Source: DASUBN01 sp964584665 (GTDB lineage: Bacteria > Pseudomonadota > Gammaproteobacteria > Natronospirales > REEB76). From it: DNA of 9,521 nt. The DNA lies in assembly GCA_964584665.1 (NCBI GenBank), contig CAZPAO010000060.1:1-9521 (forward strand). The letters are read 5' to 3'. The translations under genes were made by a program, and so were the position numbers. This document shows, one piece after another, positions 1-6,335 of this stretch; positions within the stretch are counted from its first letter, which is position 1, and each line of letters starts with the position of its first letter. The notes beneath the pieces were generated by a model. It did no database searches. It worked only from the letters and a program-made list of their open reading frames with translations, and was not told the origin of the DNA.

Positions 1-478
1 TCTCGCGCATGGCGGAGCGGATGTCGTTGGAGATGCGCTGCATCTTGCCCTGGGCGGCCGCGTTCAGGTCCACCAGCAGCTGGAAGTGCACGCCGCCCTG
101 CAGGTCCAGGCCCTTGGCCATGGGCTTCATGCCCATCGCCTGCATCCAGGCCGGCGTGCGCGGCGCCAGGTTCATGGCCGCCGTGTAGTCGGTGCCGAGG
201 CTCTGGCGGATTGCATCGAGGCCATGCAGCTGCGCGTCGGTGTCGGGGAAACGCACCACCAGCGTCTTCTCCTCCAGCGCCGCGGACTTGAACTCCACGT
301 TGGCGGACTTCAGCGCCTGCTCCACCTGCGCCTTGGCGTCCGCGGGCACCGCGGCGGCCTTGGTGGACACCTGCACCGAGGGATCCTCGCCGTAGAGGTT
401 CGGCATCGCGTAGAACAGGCCCACGGCGGTGATCAGCACCACCAGGACGTTCTTCCACAAGGGATAACGGTTCATCAT
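1..478 (-). CDS. secD: Protein translocase subunit SecD, N-terminal part (cut by window edge)
   Basis: SecD is an inner-membrane partner of SecF and YajC that uses the proton gradient to help SecYEG export proteins. Only the first 159 or so codons are present. The protein opens MMNRYPLWKN, closely matching the start of E. coli SecD. A hydrophobic segment at about residues 9-26 is the first membrane helix. It is followed by the family landmarks PNLYGEDPSVQV and, near residue 115, KGLDLQGGVHFQLLVDL in the first periplasmic domain. Two adjacent ATGs could start the gene (478 or 475). The first is chosen because it aligns with the E. coli M-L-N-R start and has AGGA about 8 nt upstream. It follows yajC after a 16-nt gap, so the two are almost certainly cotranscribed. 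The remaining domains and helices lie outside the window. Confidence 0.96.
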   Translation of the reverse strand, partial: MMNRYPLWKNVLVVLITAVGLFYAMPNLYGEDPSVQVSTKAAAVPADAKAQVEQALKSANVEFKSAALEEKTLVVRFPDTDAQLHGLDAIRQSLGTDYTAAMNLAPRTPAWMQAMGMKPMAKGLDLQGGVHFQLLVDLNAAAQGKMQRISNDIRSAMRE

Positions 479-494
479 GGGACTGTCCTGAGGA

Positions 495-818
495 TCAGAT
501 GTTCTTGAGGGTGCCCTTGGGCAGCACGTTGCCCACGGCCTGCTTCTGCAGCTTCACTTCGACGCCCGAGGCGATCTCGAGGGTCACGTACTGCTCGCTC
601 ACGTCCTTGACGCGACCGAGGATGCCGCTGCCCGTCACCACCTCGTCGCCCTTGGCGAGACCGGCGACCATCGCCTGGTGCTCCTTCTGGCGCTTGTTCT
701 GCGGGCGGATCATGAAGAAATACATGCCGGCGAAGAGGCCGCCCATGAGGAGGAGGAAAGTGAAGGGGTTGTCGCCCTGGGGAGCGGCGGCCAGGACCTC
801 GGGGATGAAGGGACGCAT
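495..818 (-). CDS. yajC: Sec translocon accessory protein YajC
   Basis: YajC is a small single-span inner-membrane protein that associates with SecDF in the export machinery. The 107-aa product has the family's usual length and plan: a short periplasmic N-terminus, one membrane helix at about residues 19-37, the signature MIRPQNKRQKEH right after it, then a cytoplasmic domain with GDEVVTGSGILGRV and a C-terminal VLPKGTLKNI. The start at 818 has a good ribosome site (GCAGGAA, about 6 nt away). It sits between tgt and secD in the classical operon order. The 107-nt gap to tgt holds two small GC-rich inverted repeats (847-861 and 891-908) but no T-run and no convincing promoter, so readthrough from tgt is the simplest reading. 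Confidence 0.96.
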   Translation of the reverse strand: MRPFIPEVLAAAPQGDNPFTFLLLMGGLFAGMYFFMIRPQNKRQKEHQAMVAGLAKGDEVVTGSGILGRVKDVSEQYVTLEIASGVEVKLQKQAVGNVLPKGTLKNI

Positions 819-925
819 GGTATTCCTGCTTTAAATACGGGGCGCAGGCCCGGTCCGGGCCGCGCGGGAAGGCGGATTCTACAACGTCAGGGGGTCTTAA
901 GGGACCCCAAACCCCGCGAAAACCC

Positions 926-2041
926 TCAGGATTCGGCCTCCGGCAGGCCCCGACGGCGGGCCAGGAACTCGCCCGCCCAGGCGCTGAAACGCCCCGCCTC
1001 GATGGCCTCGCGCATGGCGCGCATCACGGACTGGTAGAAATACAGGTTGTGCAGGGTCATGAGGCGCGGCCCCAGGATCTCCCCGCACTTGTCCAGGTGC
1101 TTCAGGTAGGCGCGGCTGTAGTTGCGGCAGGTGTAGCAGCCGCAGGCCGGATCCAGGGGACGGGTGTCCTTCATATAGGTGCTGTTGCGGATGCGCACCA
1201 CCCCCTCGCTGGTGAAGAGATGCCCGTTGCGCGCGTTGCGGGTGGGCATCACGCAGTCGAACATGTCCACGCCCCGGGCCACCGCCTCCACCAGGTCCTC
1301 CGGCGTGCCGACACCCATCAGGTAACGGGGCCGGTCCTTGGGCAGGTGAGGTTGCAGCGCCTCCAGCACCGCGAGCCGTTCCGCCTCCGTCTCCCCCACC
1401 GAGAGGCCGCCGATGGCGTAGCCGTCGAAGCCGATGCCGGTCAGTCCATCCAGGGACTCACGCCGGAGATCGCTGTGCATGCCGCCCTGCACGATGCCGA
1501 ACAACGCCGAAGCGTGGTCGGCATGGGCCGCGCGGGAGCGCTTGGCCCAGCGCAGGGACAGCTCCATGGAGCTGCGCGCCTCCGCCTCCGTCGCCGGATA
1601 AGGCGTGCACTCATCGAACACCATGATGATGTCGGAACCGAGTTCGTGCTGGATGCGGATGGAATCCTCCGGCGAGAGGAACACCTTGTCGCCGTTCACC
1701 GGCGACTGGAAGCTCACCCCCTCCTCGCTGATCTTGCGCAGCTCGGCCAGGCTCCATACCTGGAAGCCGCCGGAATCAGTGAGGATCGGCCCCTCCCAGT
1801 GCATGAAGCCGTGCAGGTCGCCGTGGGCACGGATGATCTCGGTGCCGGGGCGGAGCATCAGGTGGAAGGTGTTGCCGAGGATGATCTCGGCGCCCACTTC
1901 CTTCAGCTCCTCCGGCGTCATGGCCTTGACCGTGCCGTAAGTGCCGACAGGCATGAAAGCCGGGGTTTGCACGGTGCCACGGTCGAAGACGAGGCGCCCC
2001 CTGCGGGCGCCGTCAGACTGGCTGAGAAGCTCGAATTTCAT
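926..2041 (-). CDS. tgt: Queuine / preQ1 tRNA-ribosyltransferase (tRNA-guanine transglycosylase)
   Basis: Tgt replaces guanine-34 in the anticodon of Asp, Asn, His and Tyr tRNAs with preQ1, which QueA then modifies. The 371-aa product matches E. coli Tgt in length (375) and landmarks: LTDSGGFQV (residues 87-95, with D89), LFGIVQGG (180-187), YAIGGLSVGE (208-217), and MFDCVMPTRNARNG with the expected nucleophile at D262. The zinc site is complete: C300, C302, C305 and H331. The start at 2041 gives MKFELL, matching the family N-terminus. However, the ATG has no good Shine-Dalgarno sequence. In-frame ATGs at 2074 and 2122 would add 11 or 27 residues outside the family's usual length, and the 2122 start lies in the hairpin block. 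In most gammaproteobacteria tgt directly follows queA; here they are about 850 bp apart. Confidence 0.97.
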   Translation of the reverse strand: MKFELLSQSDGARRGRLVFDRGTVQTPAFMPVGTYGTVKAMTPEELKEVGAEIILGNTFHLMLRPGTEIIRAHGDLHGFMHWEGPILTDSGGFQVWSLAELRKISEEGVSFQSPVNGDKVFLSPEDSIRIQHELGSDIIMVFDECTPYPATEAEARSSMELSLRWAKRSRAAHADHASALFGIVQGGMHSDLRRESLDGLTGIGFDGYAIGGLSVGETEAERLAVLEALQPHLPKDRPRYLMGVGTPEDLVEAVARGVDMFDCVMPTRNARNGHLFTSEGVVRIRNSTYMKDTRPLDPACGCYTCRNYSRAYLKHLDKCGEILGPRLMTLHNLYFYQSVMRAMREAIEAGRFSAWAGEFLARRRGLPEAES

Positions 2042-2296
2042 GGCACGGAGTTTATCAAGATATAAGGCATCCATGCCTTGTTCCGCGCCGTCCCACGGCG
2101 CGGGCGACTTTTGTCTTGGCAAAAGTCGCCAAAACCGTCCACCCGAAGCGCGGGGCGCGGAAGCCCGCGCCTACCCTGCGCTTCTCGCTCGCTGCGCAGC
2201 TTCACACACGGCACATCCCTGATGCCGCGTGTGAAGGCGCCGCCATCCTGGCGGCGCCCTTCGGCTTAGCTTGCTCGCTGCGATGCTCGGCTCGCG
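2042..2296. repeat. Intergenic block of six successive inverted repeats
   Basis: This 255-nt gap between the low-GC gene and tgt contains a run of near-perfect inverted repeats: 2064-2079 (7-bp stem, 2-nt loop), 2083-2103 (8 bp, 5-nt loop), 2103-2130 (10 bp, arms GGCGACTTTT / AAAAGTCGCC, 8-nt loop), 2148-2170 (7 bp), 2201-2235 (13 bp with one mismatch, 9-nt loop) and 2236-2258 (9 bp, arms GGCGCCGCC / GGCGGCGCC). The 10-mer GCTCGCTGCG occurs twice, at 2187-2196 and 2273-2282. The block resembles the mosaic dispersed repeats found between genes in many high-GC gammaproteobacteria. Its copy number cannot be judged from one window. None of the hairpins is followed by a T-run, so they are not obvious terminators. 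The short open frames that cross it look spurious. Confidence 0.7.
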
Positions 2297-2878
2297 CTAC
2301 GGGGAAAGAAAAGAGTCCACGTCGCGTCTAAAAACTTCCACGCGATCAATCATCTTCAATATCTCATTCTCAGTTCTCTCAAAATCATCTTTTCTATAAC
2401 CGACCGCATCAGGCCAACGTCTCATTATTTCCATTAGATGAATCGCATCTAAACTGTGCTCGGCAAAATTAACTGTCCCTCGCCAATTCAACCACTCGCG
2501 AACATCCGTATAGAAAAGCGCATCTGGGTACTGCGGAGAAACTCCCCATACACCGTGCGCGACAACATTTCTTGAGCTGCCGTGCTCTCTAATCCATTTA
2601 AATATCGCGTTTAATTCTGCCTGCAAATTATCTGGCAATTTATCTTCAGCTAGAGCCCTAAGCATTGCTTGCTTAGCACCATCATTTTCTATTGCCGTAT
2701 AAAGTCTCATCGCCGTAATCGCATCAACTCCGGCCAGCAATCCCAAAATCTCTTCAAGCAGCGTAACCATCTGCGCCCAAAGAGACGTAATCGTCGAAAG
2801 ATGCGCCGCAAGCTCTGGCTTTTCTAAGAGAGCTTTGCCAGTCCGTATCTCAATGCCCCGGTCAGGAGTAAAAGTCAT
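2297..2878 (-). CDS. Low-GC HEPN-like protein of unknown function inserted between queA and tgt
   Basis: I do not recognise a named family. The 193-aa product has no signal peptide and appears mostly helical, with long amphipathic stretches at about 25-50, 55-80, 84-99 and 141-190. Residues 103-108 read RNVVAH, the RNxxxH form of the Rx4-6H motif of HEPN domains, many of which are ribonuclease toxins or defence effectors. AHGVWG after the motif and a Trp-rich W129-W132 segment are also notable. The start has a good ribosome site (AAGGTGA, about 7 nt away) only 14 nt after the queA stop, so it is probably cotranscribed with queA. Base composition is unlike its neighbours: hand counts of 60-nt rows inside the gene give 33-48% GC against 72% in a row of tgt. 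AGA, ATA and TTG codons are used. The last codons and TAG lie in the GC-rich repeat border, so the C-terminus may have been altered by the insertion. No antitoxin-like partner is visible. Confidence 0.8.
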   Translation of the reverse strand: MTFTPDRGIEIRTGKALLEKPELAAHLSTITSLWAQMVTLLEEILGLLAGVDAITAMRLYTAIENDGAKQAMLRALAEDKLPDNLQAELNAIFKWIREHGSSRNVVAHGVWGVSPQYPDALFYTDVREWLNWRGTVNFAEHSLDAIHLMEIMRRWPDAVGYRKDDFERTENEILKMIDRVEVFRRDVDSFLSP

Positions 2879-2892
2879 ATATCGTCACCTTG

Positions 2893-3939
2893 TTATGCGC
2901 GCGCCTCAGGCGCGATCGAAACGAACATGGCGTCGCCGTAACTGAAGAAGCGGTACTGCTGCTCCACCGCGTGCCGGTAGGCGGCGAGCACCTGCTCCTG
3001 CCCGGCGAAAGCGCAGAGCAGCATCAGCAGCGTCGATTCCGGCAGATGGAAATTGGTGAGCATGGCGTCCACCACCCGGAAGCGGTAGCCGGGATAGATG
3101 AAGATATCGGTATCCTTATCCATCGGCGTGAGCGCGCCCCCCGCCGCCGCGGCCTCCAGACTCCGCACTGCCGTGGTCCCCACTGCCACCACCCTCTTGC
3201 CTGCGGCCCTGGTCTGCGCCACGGCGTCGCACACATCCTGTGCGACGACTGCCCGCTCGCTGTGCATCTTGTGGTCGCGGATGTCGTCCTCCCGCACCGG
3301 CTGGAAGGTGCCGGCCCCAACGTGCAGCGTCACCCGCGCGCTCCGCACGCCCTGGCGCTCGAGCGTCTCCAGCATGGCCGCATCGAAGTGCAGGCCTGCC
3401 GTCGGCGCCGCCACCGCGCCCGGCACCCGGGCGTATACCGTCTGGTAGCGCTCCTGATCCTCCGCCGCGTCGTCGCGCACTATATAAGGAGGCAGCGGCA
3501 CGTGGCCGTGGGCATACAGGAACTCCGGCAGGGTCGCCCCCAGGAACTCCACCTTCAGCAGCGCCCCTTCCCGTTCCAGCAGCCGCGCCTCCACCCCATC
3601 GGCGAACAGCACCCGCATGCCGGTGCGCCAGGGCTTGCTGGCCCGGGCATGAACCAGCGCCGTGCGCGCATCCAGGATGCGCTCCACCAGGAACTCCACC
3701 GCGCCGCCGGTCTCCTTGCGGCCGTAGAGCCGCGCCGGCACCACCTTGGTGTCGTTGAACACCAGGAGGTCGCCCGGCTCCAGGAGCGAGGGCAGGTCCA
3801 TGAACATGCGGTCCTTGAGCGCCCCGGAGGCGCCTTCCAGGCACAAGAGGCGGCTGGCGCTGCGCTCGGCCAGCGGATGCTGGGCGATGAGCCCCGGGGG
3901 CAGGTCGAAATGGAAGTCGCTGCGGCGCATGGCGCGCAT
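2893..3939 (-). CDS. queA: S-adenosylmethionine:tRNA ribosyltransferase-isomerase
   Basis: QueA transfers and rearranges the ribosyl part of SAM onto preQ1 already placed in tRNA by Tgt, giving epoxyqueuosine. The 348-aa product covers the whole family. Visible landmarks in order are RRSDFHFDLPPGLIAQHP at the N-terminus, GDLLVFNDTKVVPARL, VPLPPYI, GAVAAPTAGLHFD, VTLHVGAGTFQPVR, HSERAVV, VAVGTTAVRSLE, TNFHLPESTL and a C-terminal YRFFSYGDAMF. The start may be 3939 or the ATG three codons inside at 3930, which gives MRRSDF, closer to the E. coli MRVTDF. Neither has a strong Shine-Dalgarno sequence. A strong terminator for the upstream operon ends only about 14 nt before 3939, leaving very little room for a queA promoter. 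A 7-bp inverted repeat (2900-2914) lies in the last codons. Confidence 0.97.
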   Translation of the reverse strand: MRAMRRSDFHFDLPPGLIAQHPLAERSASRLLCLEGASGALKDRMFMDLPSLLEPGDLLVFNDTKVVPARLYGRKETGGAVEFLVERILDARTALVHARASKPWRTGMRVLFADGVEARLLEREGALLKVEFLGATLPEFLYAHGHVPLPPYIVRDDAAEDQERYQTVYARVPGAVAAPTAGLHFDAAMLETLERQGVRSARVTLHVGAGTFQPVREDDIRDHKMHSERAVVAQDVCDAVAQTRAAGKRVVAVGTTAVRSLEAAAAGGALTPMDKDTDIFIYPGYRFRVVDAMLTNFHLPESTLLMLLCAFAGQEQVLAAYRHAVEQQYRFFSYGDAMFVSIAPEARA

Positions 3940-3953
3940 GGTAGCAAGGCGGC

Positions 3954-3983
3954 GAAAAAAAGGGCGGTCTTTGCAGACCGCCC
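3954..3983 (-). terminator. Strong intrinsic terminator after the sigma / anti-sigma / PDZ operon
   Basis: Read on the minus strand, a perfect 9-bp stem (GGGCGGTCT / AGACCGCCC) with a 4-nt loop is followed at once by seven T residues. It lies about 34 nt after the PDZ gene stop and is correctly oriented to end that transcript. It is also immediately upstream of queA. A short CCCC run at 3988-3992 could pair with the first Gs of the stem, but that pairing is too weak to call an antiterminator. Confidence 0.9.
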
Positions 3984-4016
3984 CAATCTCGGGGGTATCA
4001 ACGTCGCTTGAAACAG

Positions 4017-5060
4017 CTATCGACCGTCAGCACTCTCGTCTTCATCGTCATCGCTGGACCAGGACCAGTTGAAGGCGTTGGAGTCATCATCCTTCTCCTT
4101 GGGCAGCACCACGTTCAGGGTCTGGGGCTTGCCCTTGCGCATGATGTCGATCTTCACGCTCTCGCCCGGGCCATAGGAACTCAGGATGCGCATGGCATGC
4201 GGCGCATTGCCGGGATCGCGGCCGCCCAACTGCGTGATCACGTCGCCTTCCTGCAGCTGCAGGGCCGAATCCTTGGGTGCATGCAGCACCAGTAGGCCCT
4301 TATCGGTGCCGAAGTACTGGCCCAGTCCCGGCGTCACATTGACCAGTTGCATCGTGCCCCAGCGGTTTCCCATGCTGTAGTACATGTTGAGTCCGGCCAG
4401 TGGCGCGAGCGCCGGCATGGGCGGGACCGGCGGCACAGGCGGTATCGGCGGGATGGCCATGCTGAAGGCGTCGAAGTCGCGCAGGGTGCCGGCGGTGACG
4501 GTGGCGGTGGCCGCCTTGCCGTCGCGGGTGTAGGCCACCTTCAGGCTGTCGCCGGGCTTGGTGGTGCGCATGAACTCCGAAAGCTTGTCGCCGGCGCTGT
4601 CGTCACCGGAGGCCTTGAAGGCGGTGCCGTTGATGGAAGTGATCACGTCGCCCTCCTGCAGGCCGGCCTTGTCCGCCGGGCCGTGGGGAGTGACACCGGA
4701 GATGGCGACACCCGCGGCGTCGCTATCGTCATCGTCCAGATCTATGCCCAGGAAGCCGCGGTGCTGCGCCTTCTCCATCCGTTCCCGCACCAGCTGCATT
4801 CGGTTCATCACGTCGCCGTTGATCTGCATGGAGAGGTCCGCCACCCGGCGCGCGTCTTCCTGCAGCTGCTGGCGCGCCCGGTCGAGCTGCTGCTCCAGCT
4901 GCGCCTGGTCCTTGGGGGACGCTTCGCCGGATTTCGCCGACGGTGCGGGGGTGGAACCGGGTGCTGCAGGCGCGGCCTTTGGAGCGCTGTCCGCGGCGGA
5001 AGCCGCCAGCGGCATGGCCGCGAGGGCCGTCACCATCAAGAGTATCTTCCAGGTCTTCAT
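4017..5060 (-). CDS. Secreted double-PDZ protein of the ECF sigma cassette
   Basis: The 347-aa product has a clear signal peptide (MKTWKILLMVTALAAMPL, likely cut after ASA at residue 22), so it should act in the periplasm. An Ala/Pro-rich spacer (25-48) leads to a predicted coiled coil rich in Gln, Leu, Arg and Glu (about 50-98). The first PDZ domain (about 101-192) contains RGFLGIDL, GPADKAGLQEGDVITSING and a GDSLKVAYTRDGK strand. A proline-rich linker with repeated PP-hydrophobic units (203-216) follows. A second PDZ-like domain (about 236-320) contains LQLQEGDVITQLGGR and GESVKIDIMRKGK. The tail is strongly acidic. No trypsin-type protease domain or HExxH motif is present, so it is not DegP or RseP; it may bind or sense misfolded envelope proteins. 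The start at 5060 is chosen because GAGGTG lies about 5 nt upstream. It follows the anti-sigma gene by 19 nt. Confidence 0.88.
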   Translation of the reverse strand: MKTWKILLMVTALAAMPLAASAADSAPKAAPAAPGSTPAPSAKSGEASPKDQAQLEQQLDRARQQLQEDARRVADLSMQINGDVMNRMQLVRERMEKAQHRGFLGIDLDDDDSDAAGVAISGVTPHGPADKAGLQEGDVITSINGTAFKASGDDSAGDKLSEFMRTTKPGDSLKVAYTRDGKAATATVTAGTLRDFDAFSMAIPPIPPVPPVPPMPALAPLAGLNMYYSMGNRWGTMQLVNVTPGLGQYFGTDKGLLVLHAPKDSALQLQEGDVITQLGGRDPGNAPHAMRILSSYGPGESVKIDIMRKGKPQTLNVVLPKEKDDDSNAFNWSWSSDDDEDESADGR

Positions 5061-5079
5061 GTCACACCTCACTCGTAGT

Positions 5080-5712
5080 TCAGATGCCTTCGTTCGCCAC
5101 CTGGGCGTAACGCACGGCTGCCAATGACTGCAGCAGGTCCACCCGCTGCTTCCACAATTCCGTCACACGCTGGCCGGCACCTTGCTTGCCGGACGCATCG
5201 TTGATCTCGTAATCCACCAGGGCGATGCGGTCCTCGAGGGCCGCGATGGTGCTGGCCGTGCCGGCGCTCACCGCCATGCTGTCCGCATGGCCATCGAGCT
5301 TCAGCACGGCCCGCTCCAGATAACGGGACTGGGCCATGAGTTGGGTCACGTCCGCGTTGCCGTTGGGGCTCAAGTTCGTCGCCGCCGCGGTGGCGTTTCC
5401 GCTCGCCGGCGCCGGCGTCAGGTGCAGGTTCACCAGGAACACCGCCGCGGTGATGGAAGCCACCAGGCCCACGCCCGCCGCCGGCAGCCAACGGCGCCGG
5501 CGGCGGGCACTTAGGTCGGCAGCCAAGACGATGCGCGACCAGGCATCCGCGGGGGGCAGCGGGTCCGGCACCGCGGTCAGCGCCTCGCGCGCCGCCAGGA
5601 GGCCGTTCAGGGCCTTGGCGCAGCGGCTGCAGCCGCGTACGTGCTGCTGCACCTCGACCGCCACCGGCTCCTCGTCCCGGAGCCCGATCAGTTGTTCAAG
5701 ACTGGCATGCAT
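5080..5712 (-). CDS. Membrane anti-sigma factor with zinc-finger (ZAS-type) N-terminus
   Basis: The 210-aa product is expected to hold the adjacent ECF sigma factor inactive at the inner membrane. Residues 24-31 form HxxxCxxC (H24, C28, C31), the zinc-binding motif of ZAS anti-sigma domains. Five arginines (70-74) precede one membrane helix at about 75-96, giving a cytoplasmic N-terminus and a periplasmic C-terminal domain of about 110 residues. That domain has a helical, coiled-coil-like pattern (LMAQSRYLERAVLKL, ALEDRIALVDYEI, ELWKQRVDLLQSLAAV). The start at 5712 lies inside the end of the sigma gene (25-nt overlap) and has a strong ribosome site (GAGGTGGA), so the two are probably translationally coupled. 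A longer frame open to 5853 is rejected because it overlaps sigma coding sequence and lacks family similarity. How release is signalled is unknown. Confidence 0.9.
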   Translation of the reverse strand: MHASLEQLIGLRDEEPVAVEVQQHVRGCSRCAKALNGLLAAREALTAVPDPLPPADAWSRIVLAADLSARRRRRWLPAAGVGLVASITAAVFLVNLHLTPAPASGNATAAATNLSPNGNADVTQLMAQSRYLERAVLKLDGHADSMAVSAGTASTIAALEDRIALVDYEINDASGKQGAGQRVTELWKQRVDLLQSLAAVRYAQVANEGI

Positions 5713-6278
5713 GGTTCCACCTCGGGGGGCCCTCCGGCCCATTGCCGCATCCGCACGTAAGCCCGTGCCAGCTGCGACTTTGAAAAACTCGGAGTCGCGT
5801 CCATCAGCCGCGCGATCTCCACGTGCGTGTAGCCTTCCACGTCGTGCAGCCACACCACCGCGCGCGCCTCGGGCGAGAGCACATCCAGCGCCCGCTCCAC
5901 GTCCAGGCCCTTGTCCGGCGGGGGTTCATCCGCCGTGAGCCACTCCTCCATCGAGGTGGACTCACCCTCGCCGCCCAGGGGCAGGCGGTAACGGTTCCAG
6001 TGGGAACGCAGGTGCATCAGGCATTCGTTCACCGCGATGCGGCGTATCCACATGCCCACCGGCGCCTCGCCGCGGAACTTGGGCAGGCTGCGCAAGACCT
6101 CGACGAAGGTCTCCTGCAGCACGTCATCCGCCAGGTCCGCGCGCCCCAGCATGCGGCGCGCGAGGCCGAACACCGGCTGGCCGAAGGCGTCGAACAGCTC
6201 CGCCTGCGCGGCGCGGTCGCCGGCCTTGGCCCGCTCCAGGACCGGGTCCGGGACGCTGTGGTCGAAACGGCTGCTCAT
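5688..6278 (-). CDS. ECF-type RNA polymerase sigma factor (sigma-70 family)
   Basis: This 196-aa protein has the two-domain plan of an extracytoplasmic-function sigma factor. Region 2 spans about residues 20-93, with the characteristic DLADDVLQETFVEVLRSLPKFRGEAPVGMWIRRIAVN, which melts the promoter and contacts the -10 element. A Pro/Glu-rich linker covers about 100-125. Region 4 (about 127-180) has LSPEARAVVWLHDVEGYTHVEIARLM and a recognition helix region PSFSKSQLARAYVRMR for the -35 element. The start at 6278 has AGGT about 4 nt upstream and leads the sigma / anti-sigma / PDZ cassette, whose overlap and short gaps indicate one transcript. The subgroup cannot be assigned safely by eye, so no gene symbol is given. 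It is neither a primary nor a flagellar sigma factor, because the other conserved regions are absent. Confidence 0.93.
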   Translation of the reverse strand: MSSRFDHSVPDPVLERAKAGDRAAQAELFDAFGQPVFGLARRMLGRADLADDVLQETFVEVLRSLPKFRGEAPVGMWIRRIAVNECLMHLRSHWNRYRLPLGGEGESTSMEEWLTADEPPPDKGLDVERALDVLSPEARAVVWLHDVEGYTHVEIARLMDATPSFSKSQLARAYVRMRQWAGGPPEVEPCMPVLNN

Positions 6279-6287
6279 GTACCTAAG

Positions 6288-6314
6288 GATGCGCCAGGAG
6301 GGAGAAAGGTCGCA
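6288..6314 (-). promoter_or_regulatory. Candidate autoregulated ECF promoter of the sigma operon
   Basis: On the minus strand, TGCGACCTTT (6314-6305) is followed after about 13 nt by CATC (6291-6288), 9 nt before the sigma start. An AACC/GACC-type -35 paired with a short GTC/ATC-like -10 is the usual shape of promoters read by ECF sigma factors, and these operons are commonly autoregulated. Transcription would start almost at the ATG, giving a very short leader. This is inferred from shape and position only. Confidence 0.35.
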
Positions 6315-6335
6315 AAGACGGATGAGGCGGGATAT

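Noticed and set aside
891..908. GC-rich hairpin after tgt as an intrinsic terminator
   Set aside because: The stem is only 6 bp and no T-run follows on the minus strand.
1049..2065. 338-aa plus-strand open frame opposite tgt
   Set aside because: It lies antisense to a gene with a full set of Tgt motifs. Its His/Arg/Ala-rich content is typical of mirror frames in high-GC DNA.
1941..2331. Overlapping short plus-strand frames across the hairpin block
   Set aside because: They run through inverted repeats and have biased, low-complexity composition; no family features.
2341..2917. 7-bp direct repeat CGCGATC (2341-2347 and 2911-2917) flanking the low-GC island, as a target-site duplication
   Set aside because: Both copies lie inside coding sequence (the HEPN-like gene and queA), and a 7-mer match this far apart is likely by chance.
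3480..3492. TATATAAGGAGG-like promoter or ribosome site on the plus strand
   Set aside because: It lies inside queA on the opposite strand with no plausible gene after it.
2890..4011. 373-aa plus-strand open frame opposite queA
   Set aside because: It is the mirror frame of queA; it crosses the terminator and shows no recognisable domain.
5713..5853. Extended anti-sigma reading frame upstream of 5712
   Set aside because: It overlaps conserved sigma region 4 codons, and the ATG at 5712 has a strong ribosome site.
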